The translations under genes and the position numbers were made by a program. A model generated the notes under the pieces. That model was not told the origin of the DNA and did no database searches. It saw only the letters and a list, made by a program, of their open reading frames with translations. From assembly GCA_937920255.1 (NCBI GenBank), contig CALDSL010000205.1:1-21941 (forward strand): a stretch of DNA of 21,941 nt, read 5' to 3'. This DNA comes from an uncultured Anaerolineaceae bacterium (lineage in GTDB: Bacteria; Chloroflexota; Anaerolineae; Anaerolineales; Anaerolineaceae). Below are positions 16,398-21,941 of this stretch, one piece after another; position 1 is the stretch's first letter, and the number at the start of each line of letters is the position of its first letter.

Positions 16398-17621
16398 ATG
16401 AACCTGAACGTGTTCCGGCTGCGTGGAGAATATCCCGGGCAGTACTGGCTGTTATTTTGGGGATACCTGATCAGCACGGTCGGGGCATCGATGATCTGGC
16501 CGTTTTTCACCATCTACGTCAGTGAGAACCTCGGCCTGCCGCTCACCGCCGTGGCATCGTTGATGACCATCAACGCCGTCACCGGGCTGGCGTTTTCCTT
16601 TTTCTCCGGCCCGCTGGTGGACCGCGCCGGGCGCAAGTGGATCATGGTGGCCAGCCTGGTGATCAGCGGGCTGGTGTATTTCTTCTACAGCCGCGCCGGC
16701 AGCCTGCTCGAGTTTGCCGTTCTGCAGGCAATCGCCGGGGCGTTCAACCCGCTCTACCGCGTGGCAGCCGACGCCATGATGGCCGATCTCATCCCCCCCG
16801 AGCGCCGCATCGATGCGTATTCGCTCATGCGGCTGGGCCACAACGTCGGCGTGGCCATCGGCCCGGCGGTGGGCGGGTTCATCGCCTCCACCTCGTACAC
16901 TGTGGCGTTTTATTTCGCCATGACCGGCATGATCCTGTTCGGGCTGCTGGTGGCCGTGTTTGGCAAAGAGACGCTGCCGCAAAAAGCGGAAACCCCGGGC
17001 ATGTTTGGCGGATATGATCGCGTGCTGCGCGACCGCACGTTTATGCTGTTCGCGGTCAATTTCACCCTGACACAAACGGCATCGGCCATCCTGTGGGTGC
17101 TGCTGGCGGTGTATGTCAAGCAGAATTTCGGCATCCCCGAGAACATGTACGGGCTGCTGCCCACCACCAACGCGGTGATGGTGCTGCTGCTCCAGTTGTG
17201 GATTACCCGGCAAACCAAGCACTATGCTCCGTTGAAGGTATTAGGCGTCGGCACATTCATCTACGCGGTCGCGCTCGGTTCGATTGCCATCGGGCAGGGT
17301 TTTTGGGCCTTCTGGGGCAGCATGGTGCTGTTCACTGTTGGCGAGATGATCCTGATGCCCACCTCCACCACCTATACCGCCAACCTGGCCCCCGCCGATA
17401 TGCGCGGGCGCTATATGAGCATCTATACCCTCACCTGGGGCGCGGCATCCGGCATCGGCCCGGTGCTGGGCGGCTTTTTGAACGATAATCTCGGCGCGCG
17501 CTCCCCGTGGATCGGCGGCCTGGTCATCGGCCTGGTGAGCGCGGCAGGTTTTGTGCTGCTCGCGCGCCGTTCGGGCGGAGCGCCGCTGCGCCGCCTGCCG
17601 GTGGACGAGCCCACGCCCTGA
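16398..17621 (+). CDS. major facilitator superfamily transporter
   Basis: Inner-membrane MFS transporter, 407 residues with about twelve hydrophobic segments, the usual size of drug or sugar efflux members. The loop between helices 2 and 3 carries the family motif GPLVDRAGRK at 71-80. A second, weaker copy of the theme, ADMRGRYMSIYTLTWG, appears after helix 10, followed by GPVLGGFLNDNLG, similar to the motif at the end of helix 11 region in 12-helix exporters. ATG 16398 has GGAG eight bases upstream. It is divergent from the PP2C-like gene and single. Substrate is unknown; multidrug-type or small-metabolite export is the common annotation for this subgroup. Confidence 0.88.
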   Translation: MNLNVFRLRGEYPGQYWLLFWGYLISTVGASMIWPFFTIYVSENLGLPLTAVASLMTINAVTGLAFSFFSGPLVDRAGRKWIMVASLVISGLVYFFYSRAGSLLEFAVLQAIAGAFNPLYRVAADAMMADLIPPERRIDAYSLMRLGHNVGVAIGPAVGGFIASTSYTVAFYFAMTGMILFGLLVAVFGKETLPQKAETPGMFGGYDRVLRDRTFMLFAVNFTLTQTASAILWVLLAVYVKQNFGIPENMYGLLPTTNAVMVLLLQLWITRQTKHYAPLKVLGVGTFIYAVALGSIAIGQGFWAFWGSMVLFTVGEMILMPTSTTYTANLAPADMRGRYMSIYTLTWGAASGIGPVLGGFLNDNLGARSPWIGGLVIGLVSAAGFVLLARRSGGAPLRRLPVDEPTP

Positions 17622-17668
17622 CCTGGAAAAATTGACCCAGGTTTGCAAGAAATTCGTTTTAATCGTTA

Positions 17669-17698
17669 TTGACAAACGTATCCGATTTGATGTAACCT
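17669..17698 (+). promoter_or_regulatory. candidate promoter of the lipoprotein gene
   Basis: TTGACA (17669-17674), a perfect -35 hexamer, is followed after 18 bases by TAACCT (17693-17698), a weak -10. The context is AT-rich relative to the surrounding sequence. It would leave a leader of about 170 bases before ATG 17876. In the rest of the 17622-17875 gap I see only a weak 6-bp stem (17621-17626 with 17637-17642) after the MFS stop and no recognisable riboswitch. Confidence 0.45.
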
Positions 17699-17875
17699 AT
17701 ACGTGCAGGCTCGTTATTCATCTAATGTGAAATGCTTTCGGGGGGTTTTACCATAGCTGCCATGGATTCTGTCCAGTCAACAACCGAAAAACTCCTCAAG
17801 TCAAGGTCCACTCGGTTTACCGGGCCTGTTTCGTGTTGTATCCATCCAGTTCATATGTTTTGAGGAGAAATAGAG

Positions 17876-18733
17876 ATGGTCCGCAAATTGTACGCCCTGA
17901 TTATTCTCGCGCTGTTGTTATCGGCCTGCACCGGGCCCAAGGCAGCTGTCGAGCCCACCCAGCCGCCCAGTCTTGCCGTCGCAACCGCGACCCAGGCGCA
18001 GGTGGTCATTCCACCCACAAGCGTACCGATGACAGGTGCCGAGGCCACGTCGACCACCATACCGCCCACCGAAGCGCCAACAGCGGTTCCGACCGAGGTG
18101 CCGACCGAAGCGCCGACCGACACGCCGGAGCCAGTTGGTCCGCAGCCGCTCGAGGAAGATTTTGACACCGATACGCCCGAAGGGTGGAAGTACGTGTATA
18201 TCGCCGGTACCGAGCGCGGCAACCGCGTCTTCACCGAAGACAGCAAGCTGATGTTTGAAATGAACACCAAGGAAACCTACGCGTACGCTTACTACGAAAA
18301 TCAGGAGTACGAAGACGTCATCGTTTCCACCAACGTGGAAAACTTCGGCGATAATAGCAATGGCATGGCGATTGCCTGCCGCATGAACGATAAGGGCTGG
18401 TACGAGCTGCGCATCGGCAGCGACGCCAAGATGAACGTCTACCGCTACGACCAGTTGAAGAAGGACAAGCGCCAGAATCCCTACGTGCAGTTGATCCCGC
18501 AGTTCATCCTGCGCGAAATCAACCCGGGGTTCAAGGTCAACAATATCACCCTGGCCTGCGTGGGCGATGAGATCCGCGTGTACATCAACGAAGTGGAAAT
18601 GGTTTACGACAATAAACCCATCGTCGACAGCACCTACCGCTCTGGCTACGTCGGCGTGGGCGCCATGTCGTACACCACCAGCAATTACGGCGTGCGCGTC
18701 GGCTTTGACGCCATTGTCGCCGACGTTCCGTAA
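17876..18733 (+). CDS. lipoprotein with Thr/Pro linker and concanavalin-like domain
   Basis: Secreted lipoprotein of 285 residues. ATG 17876 follows GAGGAGA at 17862-17868. The signal peptide MVRKLYALIILALLLSAC ends in a lipobox with Cys18 as the lipidated residue. Residues of about 25-90 form a Thr/Pro/Glu-rich linker with repeated PTE and PTD units, typical of Chloroflexota surface proteins. The C-terminal 190 residues look like a single beta-sandwich of the concanavalin/LamG type related to family 16-like and DUF1080 domains: DFDTDTPEGWKYVYI, MNTKETYAYAYYENQEYEDV, GMAIACRMNDKGWYELRI and GYVGVGAMSYTTSNYGVRVGFD. No catalytic glutamate pair is recognised, so sugar or polymer binding is more likely than hydrolysis. 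It is monocistronic with its own terminator. Confidence 0.82.
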   Translation: MVRKLYALIILALLLSACTGPKAAVEPTQPPSLAVATATQAQVVIPPTSVPMTGAEATSTTIPPTEAPTAVPTEVPTEAPTDTPEPVGPQPLEEDFDTDTPEGWKYVYIAGTERGNRVFTEDSKLMFEMNTKETYAYAYYENQEYEDVIVSTNVENFGDNSNGMAIACRMNDKGWYELRIGSDAKMNVYRYDQLKKDKRQNPYVQLIPQFILREINPGFKVNNITLACVGDEIRVYINEVEMVYDNKPIVDSTYRSGYVGVGAMSYTTSNYGVRVGFDAIVADVP

Positions 18734-18781
18734 AGAAACCACCTGCGCGGCATTGAGCCGCGCACAATCCATCACCAACCT

Positions 18782-18815
18782 GATAGAGACGCACACCCTG
18801 CGTCTCTATCTTTTT
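18782..18815 (+). terminator. intrinsic terminator of the lipoprotein gene
   Basis: A 12-bp perfect stem (18782-18793 with 18799-18810) with loop CACCC is followed directly by five T. It lies 49 bases after the stop codon. The stem core TAGAGACGCA recurs in the terminator after the tRNA gene. Confidence 0.88.
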
Positions 18816-18872
18816 ATTCCCACACGCAAAGAACCTGTTCCTTGCGGTTTTGTCATATGACGAATCCCCCGC

Positions 18873-18901
18873 TTGTATCCCGGTCAGAGGAGTGCTATAT
18901 T
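18873..18901 (+). promoter_or_regulatory. strong promoter in front of the structured RNA
   Basis: TTGTAT (18873-18878) and TATATT (18896-18901) are spaced by exactly 17 bases, and TGC immediately before the -10 makes it an extended -10 as well. The expected start is about 18908-18909, precisely where the 5' arm of the closing stem of the RNA begins. Confidence 0.7.
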
Positions 18902-18908
18902 GTTTGTA

Positions 18909-19121
18909 CATGAGCAGTCACCGTACCGACAATTGAGGCAAGGGGCTCAAAATCCTGAGCCGATTGGAAGTTTGCGTGGCGAGAAAGCCACTTAAGGGAC
19001 CCTACGTGGTACCCTTGACCGTCAACCGGAAAGACCGCCTGAAACGGCGGCTCCTGCTTTGCGCAGGAAAGACCAAGAGACGAAACATTCCGATGGAAGT
19101 CCGGGGCTGCTCATGTTTTTT
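18909..19121 (+). ncRNA. candidate structured non-coding RNA of about 210 nt, unassigned
   Basis: The ends pair: CATGAGCAG (18909-18917) with CTGCTCATG (19107-19115), followed by six T (19116-19121), so the closing stem could also end transcription. The stem can extend inward (18918-18923 with 19102-19106) with one bulged base. Inside are five perfect hairpins: 18944-18961 (6 bp), 18976-18991 (5 bp, loop GAGAAA), 18994-19016 (5 bp plus 3 bp with a bulge), 19035-19050 (5 bp, loop TGAAAC) and 19052-19068 (6 bp). CAAT (18930-18933) can pair with ATTG (18963-18966) around the first. No long reading frame fits. It lacks the conserved sequences I know of RNase P, tmRNA, SRP RNA, and common riboswitches. 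Its own promoter argues for an independent RNA gene; an OMEGA/HEARO-type RNA is a further possibility. Confidence 0.65.
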
Positions 19122-19155
19122 ATAGGAGGTATATCGCTTGGAGCACCGTACCAAA

Positions 19156-19191
19156 GACCGCGGATGACGCAGTTCAGCGTCATCCGCGGTC
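19156..19191 (+). terminator. 15-bp hairpin, possible terminator or palindromic repeat
   Basis: GACCGCGGATGACGC (19156-19170) pairs perfectly with 19177-19191 around loop AGTTCA. It is followed by CTGTTTCAG, not a true U-run, so termination is possible but not certain. It lies 35 bases beyond the RNA and just upstream of the tRNA promoter. Confidence 0.5.
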
Positions 19192-19207
19192 CTGTTTCAG
19201 CGCAGGC

Positions 19208-19236
19208 TTGCCCGGCATGGGGATGGATGCTATAAT
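19208..19236 (+). promoter_or_regulatory. promoter of the tRNA-Arg gene
   Basis: TTGCCC (19208-19213), 17 bases, then a perfect TATAAT (19231-19236) preceded by TGC. The tRNA begins nine bases after the -10, so the 5' leader is only two or three bases. Confidence 0.75.
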
Positions 19237-19245
19237 TTCGGTGAC

Positions 19246-19319
19246 GCCCGAGTAGCTCAAAAGGACAGAGCAAGGCACTCCTAACGCCTAGGTTGAGAGT
19301 TCGATTCCCTCCTCGGGCA
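19246..19319 (+). tRNA. tRNA-Arg (anticodon CCU)
   Basis: Cloverleaf of 74 bases: acceptor GCCCGAG (19246-19252) pairs fully with CTCGGGC (19312-19318), discriminator A at 19319, no encoded CCA. D stem GCTC/GAGC encloses AAAAGGACA. The anticodon loop CTCCTAA places CCT at positions 34-36, reading AGG arginine codons; the last pair of the anticodon stem is an A-C mismatch. The T arm has GAGAG-TTCGATT-CCCTC in normal form. It is a single gene with its own promoter and terminator. Confidence 0.93.
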
Positions 19320-19328
19320 TAGATAACG

Positions 19329-19364
19329 GTAGAGACGCAAAATCTTGCGTCTCTACGATTTTTT
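19329..19364 (+). terminator. intrinsic terminator of the tRNA gene
   Basis: A 12-bp perfect stem (19329-19340 with 19345-19356), loop AATC, followed by GA and six T (19359-19364), ten bases after the tRNA. Its arms share TAGAGACGCA with the lipoprotein terminator. Confidence 0.88.
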
Positions 19365-19393
19365 ATAGACAATCATGGTCCACGGAAAGAAAC

Positions 19394-20653
19394 CTATCCC
19401 CCCACAATCTCGCGCAGCGCCTTGCCCAACTGGTGGATTTCCTCCACCGTGTTGTAATGCGTCGCGCCGATGCGCAGCAGGCCGCCTTTGTCTTCCAGAC
19501 CCAGCCGGGTGGTGACTTCCAGCGCGTAGAAGTTGCCATCCCAGGTGTAGATGTTGTACTCATCCAGTCGTTTGGCAATCTCGGCGGGGGTGAAGCCCTC
19601 CACGGTAAGCGCGAAGGTCGGCACGCGCCGGTCCAGTTTGGTCGGGTCGGTGATGCCGTACACGCGCGCGCCCGGCACGCTGTTCAGTTCGGCCAGCAAC
19701 TCGCGGTTCAATTCAACTTCATACGCGTGGATGGCAGTCATGGCCTGTTTCAGCGACAGCCGCCGCCCGCTGTACGCACCGGCCAGCAGCTCGCCGTATT
19801 CCTCACCAAAGGTCTGGCCGACCCATTCCAGGTATTCCAGCGCGCCCAGCGTGCCGGCCATGTGCTCGAAATTACCCGTTCCAGTCTCGAACTTGTGCGG
19901 GGTCTCGGCCGGGGCAGGGCGCACCTTGTAGGCCGGCAGGCTCTCCAGCAGGTCCAGGCGGCCGTACAGCGCGCCCAGGTGCGGGCCAAAGAACTTGTAG
20001 GCCGAGCACACCAGAAAATCGCAGCCGATCTTCTGCACGTCGATCGGGCCGTGTGGGGCGTACTGCACCGCGTCGATGTATACCAGCGCACCGGCTTCGT
20101 GCGCCATGCGCGTGATTTCTTCCACCGGGCTAATTGTGCCCAGCGCGTTGGAGGCATAGCCAAACGCCACCAGCCGCGGATGCTCTTCCAGCGCGCGGCG
20201 CAGGTCTTCCAGGTCGAGCGTGCCGTCTTCCGGTCGGAAATCGACAAAGCGCACGTTCAGTCCCAGGTCGCGCGCCAGCAACATCCACGGGGAGACGTTG
20301 GCATCATGATCCAGCCGGGTGAGTACAATCGTCTCGCCGGGTTGAAACAACTGTCCCAGGGTGCGGCTCATCATAAAGGTCAGCGTGGTCATATTGGCGC
20401 CAAAGATGATCTCGTTGGGCGAGGCGGCATTGAGAAAATCGGCCATGATCTCTCGCGCCTGCTCGATGCTTGCATCGGAGGCGCGGCTGGTGGCGAAATG
20501 CCCGCCGTGGTTGGCGTTCATGTCGTACAGGTAGGATTGGATGCGGTCCACGCACGCGCGCGCCACCTGGGTGCCGCCGGGGTTATCCAGGAAGATGGCC
20601 GGGCGTTTGAGCGCCGGGAACTGGGAACGGATTGCGTTCAGAAGAAGAGGCAT
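19394..20653 (-). CDS. cysteine desulfurase-like PLP enzyme (class V aminotransferase fold)
   Basis: Fold-type I PLP enzyme of 419 residues, closest in pattern to the cysteine desulfurase-related proteins of unknown function (TIGR01976-like). Visible features: FLDNPGGTQVA at the N-terminus (canonical LDNAA/GTxxxP region), EIIFGANMTTLTFMMSRTL as phosphate-binding loop, RLDHDANVSPW, VYIDAVQYAPHG with D194 contacting the pyridine nitrogen and Q197 in the position next to it, and SAYKFFGPH with the Schiff-base lysine K220. The C-terminal part (IYTWDGNFYALEVTTRLGL) aligns where desulfurases have the mobile catalytic cysteine, and none is present. It may therefore act on another substrate or as a lyase. 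The ATG follows TAGGTGA. No suf or isc genes lie beside it. Confidence 0.85.
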   Translation of the reverse strand: MPLLLNAIRSQFPALKRPAIFLDNPGGTQVARACVDRIQSYLYDMNANHGGHFATSRASDASIEQAREIMADFLNAASPNEIIFGANMTTLTFMMSRTLGQLFQPGETIVLTRLDHDANVSPWMLLARDLGLNVRFVDFRPEDGTLDLEDLRRALEEHPRLVAFGYASNALGTISPVEEITRMAHEAGALVYIDAVQYAPHGPIDVQKIGCDFLVCSAYKFFGPHLGALYGRLDLLESLPAYKVRPAPAETPHKFETGTGNFEHMAGTLGALEYLEWVGQTFGEEYGELLAGAYSGRRLSLKQAMTAIHAYEVELNRELLAELNSVPGARVYGITDPTKLDRRVPTFALTVEGFTPAEIAKRLDEYNIYTWDGNFYALEVTTRLGLEDKGGLLRIGATHYNTVEEIHQLGKALREIVGG

Positions 20654-20698
20654 GCGTCACCTATGGGGGAAGATTTGAATTTGGAATTGGCAAACAAG

Positions 20699-20720
20699 AG
20701 GGGCGAGTACGCCCGCCCCT
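20699..20720. repeat. GC-rich 7-bp hairpin between the PLP-enzyme and LuxR-DUF805 genes
   Basis: AGGGGCG (20699-20705) pairs with CGCCCCT (20714-20720) with an eight-base loop. It lies 104 bases beyond the minus-strand stop of the HTH-DUF805 gene and could end its transcript, but only CTTGTTT follows on that strand. Alternatively it is one of the dispersed GC-rich palindromes of this genome. Confidence 0.4.
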
Positions 20721-20823
20721 GCATTATTGTATCAGGATTTGCTTTCTCGGCAAGCCGCCTGAGCCTGCTCTCCCGTGGGCTGCTGGCCCGATCTCAAATC
20801 AAAACTTCCCAACCCGGGTCGGA

Positions 20824-21498
20824 TCACACCGCGGGCGTCTCTTGCGCGATGGTATCCACGGGCGGAAGCGCCCACAGGATGCCCAGGGTGATGATCCCGC
20901 CAACCGGCACCAGGAGGAACAGCAGCCACCAGGGGTTCTTGCCGCTGTCGCGCAACCGGCGCGCGCCGGCTGCCAGCAAGGGCAGCAGGACGGCGATCAA
21001 GAACATACCGGCGAGCACCTCGTGCGCCATTTCCAGCGCCGAGCCGACCAGAACAACAAACAGGGCGAACCACCAGAACTCAGAGCGCGACGCGCGGCCT
21101 TGAAAATCCGCGTACTTTGTGAGACAGATACGGATCGCTGCGGCGAACGACAAGCTGCGTTCCGCGCCGCTGGCGCCGGGTTCAAGCGTGTTTTCCATTG
21201 TTTCCTCCATGCCGAATTTCGATACGGCTTCTCGTAAAGATGCGGCCCACTTGCGCGTGTTGAGCCTGGTTCGATTTTCGGCGGTTTCTTCTTGCTTCGC
21301 AACTACGGATTCCTGTAGTTTTACGATCAATTCTGTCCGTGAACGCACCTGTAGCTTGGCATAAATATTTTTCAGGTGGAATTCCACCGTGCTGACGGTG
21401 ATGTGCAGCGAGGACGCGATTTGCTTGTTGCTCCTGCCTTCCTGTACGAGGCTGGCCACTTCCTGTTCACGGCTGCTTAATGGAGGAAATTGTGCCAT
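20824..21498 (-). CDS. LuxR-type HTH fused to a DUF805 membrane domain
   Basis: Probable membrane-bound transcription regulator, 224 residues from ATG 21498 (AAGGAAG upstream; a TTG at 21516 in the same frame is less likely). Residues 7-62 are a LuxR/GerE helix-turn-helix: LSSREQEVASLVQEGRSNKQ, then VSTVEFHLKNIYAKL as recognition region. A charged linker (about 63-113) follows. Residues 115-224 are a DUF805 domain: FQGRASRSEFWWF (132-144), two hydrophobic helices, GARRLRDSGKNPWWLLF and a last helix. HTH plus DUF805 in one chain is unusual; most DUF805 proteins are only the membrane part. Within the linker GGAGGA (21208-21203) precedes an in-frame ATG at 21198 (M101), so DUF805 could also be made alone. 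No receiver domain is present. The ligand or stimulus is unknown. Confidence 0.85.
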   Translation of the reverse strand: MAQFPPLSSREQEVASLVQEGRSNKQIASSLHITVSTVEFHLKNIYAKLQVRSRTELIVKLQESVVAKQEETAENRTRLNTRKWAASLREAVSKFGMEETMENTLEPGASGAERSLSFAAAIRICLTKYADFQGRASRSEFWWFALFVVLVGSALEMAHEVLAGMFLIAVLLPLLAAGARRLRDSGKNPWWLLFLLVPVGGIITLGILWALPPVDTIAQETPAV

Positions 21499-21553
21499 TG
21501 CATGCTTCCTTCGCAATCCACATGGATGGTTGAGCTGATTTCCGAGATCGGGT

Positions 21554-21579
21554 TAATCGCCTGTCCCAACTGGCGATTA
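21554..21579. promoter_or_regulatory. inverted repeat over the promoter of the LuxR-DUF805 gene (candidate operator)
   Basis: TAATCGCC (21554-21561) and GGCGATTA (21572-21579) form an 8-bp inverted repeat with a 10-base spacer. One arm overlaps the minus-strand -10 box (21581-21576) and the other lies just past the expected start, about 21569. Dyad symmetry at this position is what an autoregulatory operator would look like. Binding by the HTH protein itself is inference; an mRNA 5' hairpin is the other reading. Confidence 0.5.
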
Positions 21580-21581
21580 TA
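21576..21581 (-). promoter_or_regulatory. -10 box of the LuxR-DUF805 gene
   Basis: TATAAT on the minus strand (21581-21576), about 77 bases before ATG 21498. The -35 region 17 bases away reads GGACGT, a poor match, which fits a promoter that needs an activator. Confidence 0.5.
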
Positions 21582-21669
21582 TAGGAAAACGATAGGGGAC
21601 GTCCGCTTTTAAACGCATAAGAATCGAGCTAAGGCGCTTATCCCTCTCCCTCAACAATCTTCAGGCAAC

Positions 21670-21699
21670 AAAAAAGCCCGTTTCACACAACGGGCTTTT
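21670..21699 (-). terminator. intrinsic terminator of the minus-strand gene at the right edge
   Basis: An 11-bp stem (21672-21682 with 21689-21699), loop of six. Read on the minus strand the GC-rich part AACGGGC/GCCCGTT is followed by six T. It lies 37 bases after the stop of the truncated right-edge gene. Confidence 0.88.
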
Positions 21700-21735
21700 G
21701 CACGATTGCGGCATCGTATGGCCACTTAACCGCTA

Positions 21736-21941
21736 TCAGTTATCAAAATTTTCCTCTTCGTCGTCCGAAATATCGATTTCGGTTTCGACATCGTCAGCCA
21801 GCAGCCGGATCCACAGGATCAGCATCTGGCCTTCGTCGGTGTCCACCGCGCGCGCGGCGACGATCGGAACGCGCTCTTCGATGCCGATTTCATTGCGGTA
21901 GTGCAGGTGCATGCTGGCGTGGTTGCGCCAGGCGCGGTGGC
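21736..21941 (-). CDS. unidentified acidic protein, C-terminal part (truncated by window)
   Basis: The minus strand is open from the window edge to TGA at 21738-21736, giving at least 67 codons. The visible part begins HRAWRNHASMHLHYRNEIG, continues through IEERVPIVAARAVDTDEGQM and LILWIRLLADD, and ends in a very acidic tail, VETEIDISDDEEENFDN. I do not recognise it. Codon use matches its neighbours and a good intrinsic terminator follows, so it is a real gene. The acidic tail resembles those of small cytosolic or ribosome-associated proteins but that gives no function. The start lies outside the window; the internal ATG in the visible part is not a convincing start because the frame stays open upstream. 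Confidence 0.7.
   Translation of the reverse strand, partial: HRAWRNHASMHLHYRNEIGIEERVPIVAARAVDTDEGQMLILWIRLLADDVETEIDISDDEEENFDN

Noticed and set aside
17621..17642. Terminator of the MFS gene
   Set aside because: Only a 6-bp stem with a 10-base loop and three T; too weak to call.
19138..19167. Nine-codon TTG reading frame after AGGAGG as a leader peptide
   Set aside because: Too short to support alone, and the next gene is a tRNA with its own promoter, so there is nothing for a leader peptide to control. Kept only as part of the element-remnant hypothesis.
19433..21103. 556-codon open frame on the plus strand opposite the PLP enzyme
   Set aside because: It is the antisense of a gene with clear PLP motifs and runs into the next gene; its composition is shadow-like.
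1..21941. CRISPR array, prophage, transposase or integrated element next to the tRNA
   Set aside because: No regularly spaced repeats, no integrase or transposase, and no repeat of the tRNA 3' end were seen in the window.

Overview
The window is GC-rich bacterial chromosome. Gene content suggests Chloroflexota, probably Anaerolineae-like: carbohydrate ABC importers without a local ATPase, a bacterial PolX, Thr/Pro-rich lipoproteins, a very divergent PlsY relative, and several start codons sitting 7-10 bases after a TATAAT-like box. No phylogenetic marker is present, so the taxon is inference. I see no phage, CRISPR array or insertion sequence.

Layout. 1-4821 (+): a sugar-uptake operon with a solute-binding protein (5' end cut by the window), two inner-membrane permeases and a cytoplasmic family 3 glycoside hydrolase. 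A perfect 33-bp inverted repeat follows. 4937-11198 (+): a CNNM/CorC-type membrane protein, an SbcC/Rad50-like ATPase, and two glycosyltransferases translationally coupled to it. 11195-11908 (-): a divergent PlsY-like membrane protein. 12054-13778 (+): a PolX/PHP protein whose third polymerase aspartate is replaced. 13788-16211 (-): a large membrane-anchored protein with a PP2C-like N-terminus and a propeller-like C-terminus. 16398-17621 (+): an MFS transporter. 17876-18733 (+): a lipoprotein.

18734-19364 holds no protein gene but is dense in signals: a terminator, a strong promoter, a candidate structured RNA of about 210 nt with a closing stem and U-run, a further 15-bp hairpin, and a tRNA-Arg(CCU) with its own promoter and terminator. 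The RNA is the most interesting unexplained object here; I could not assign it to a known family.

19394-21941 (-): a cysteine-desulfurase-like PLP enzyme without the usual cysteine loop, a LuxR-type HTH fused to a DUF805 membrane domain with a plausible internal start, and the 3' end of an unrecognised acidic protein. In several genes (PolX, PlsY-like, PP2C-like, the first glycosyltransferase, the PLP enzyme) the fold is recognisable while canonical catalytic residues are changed.
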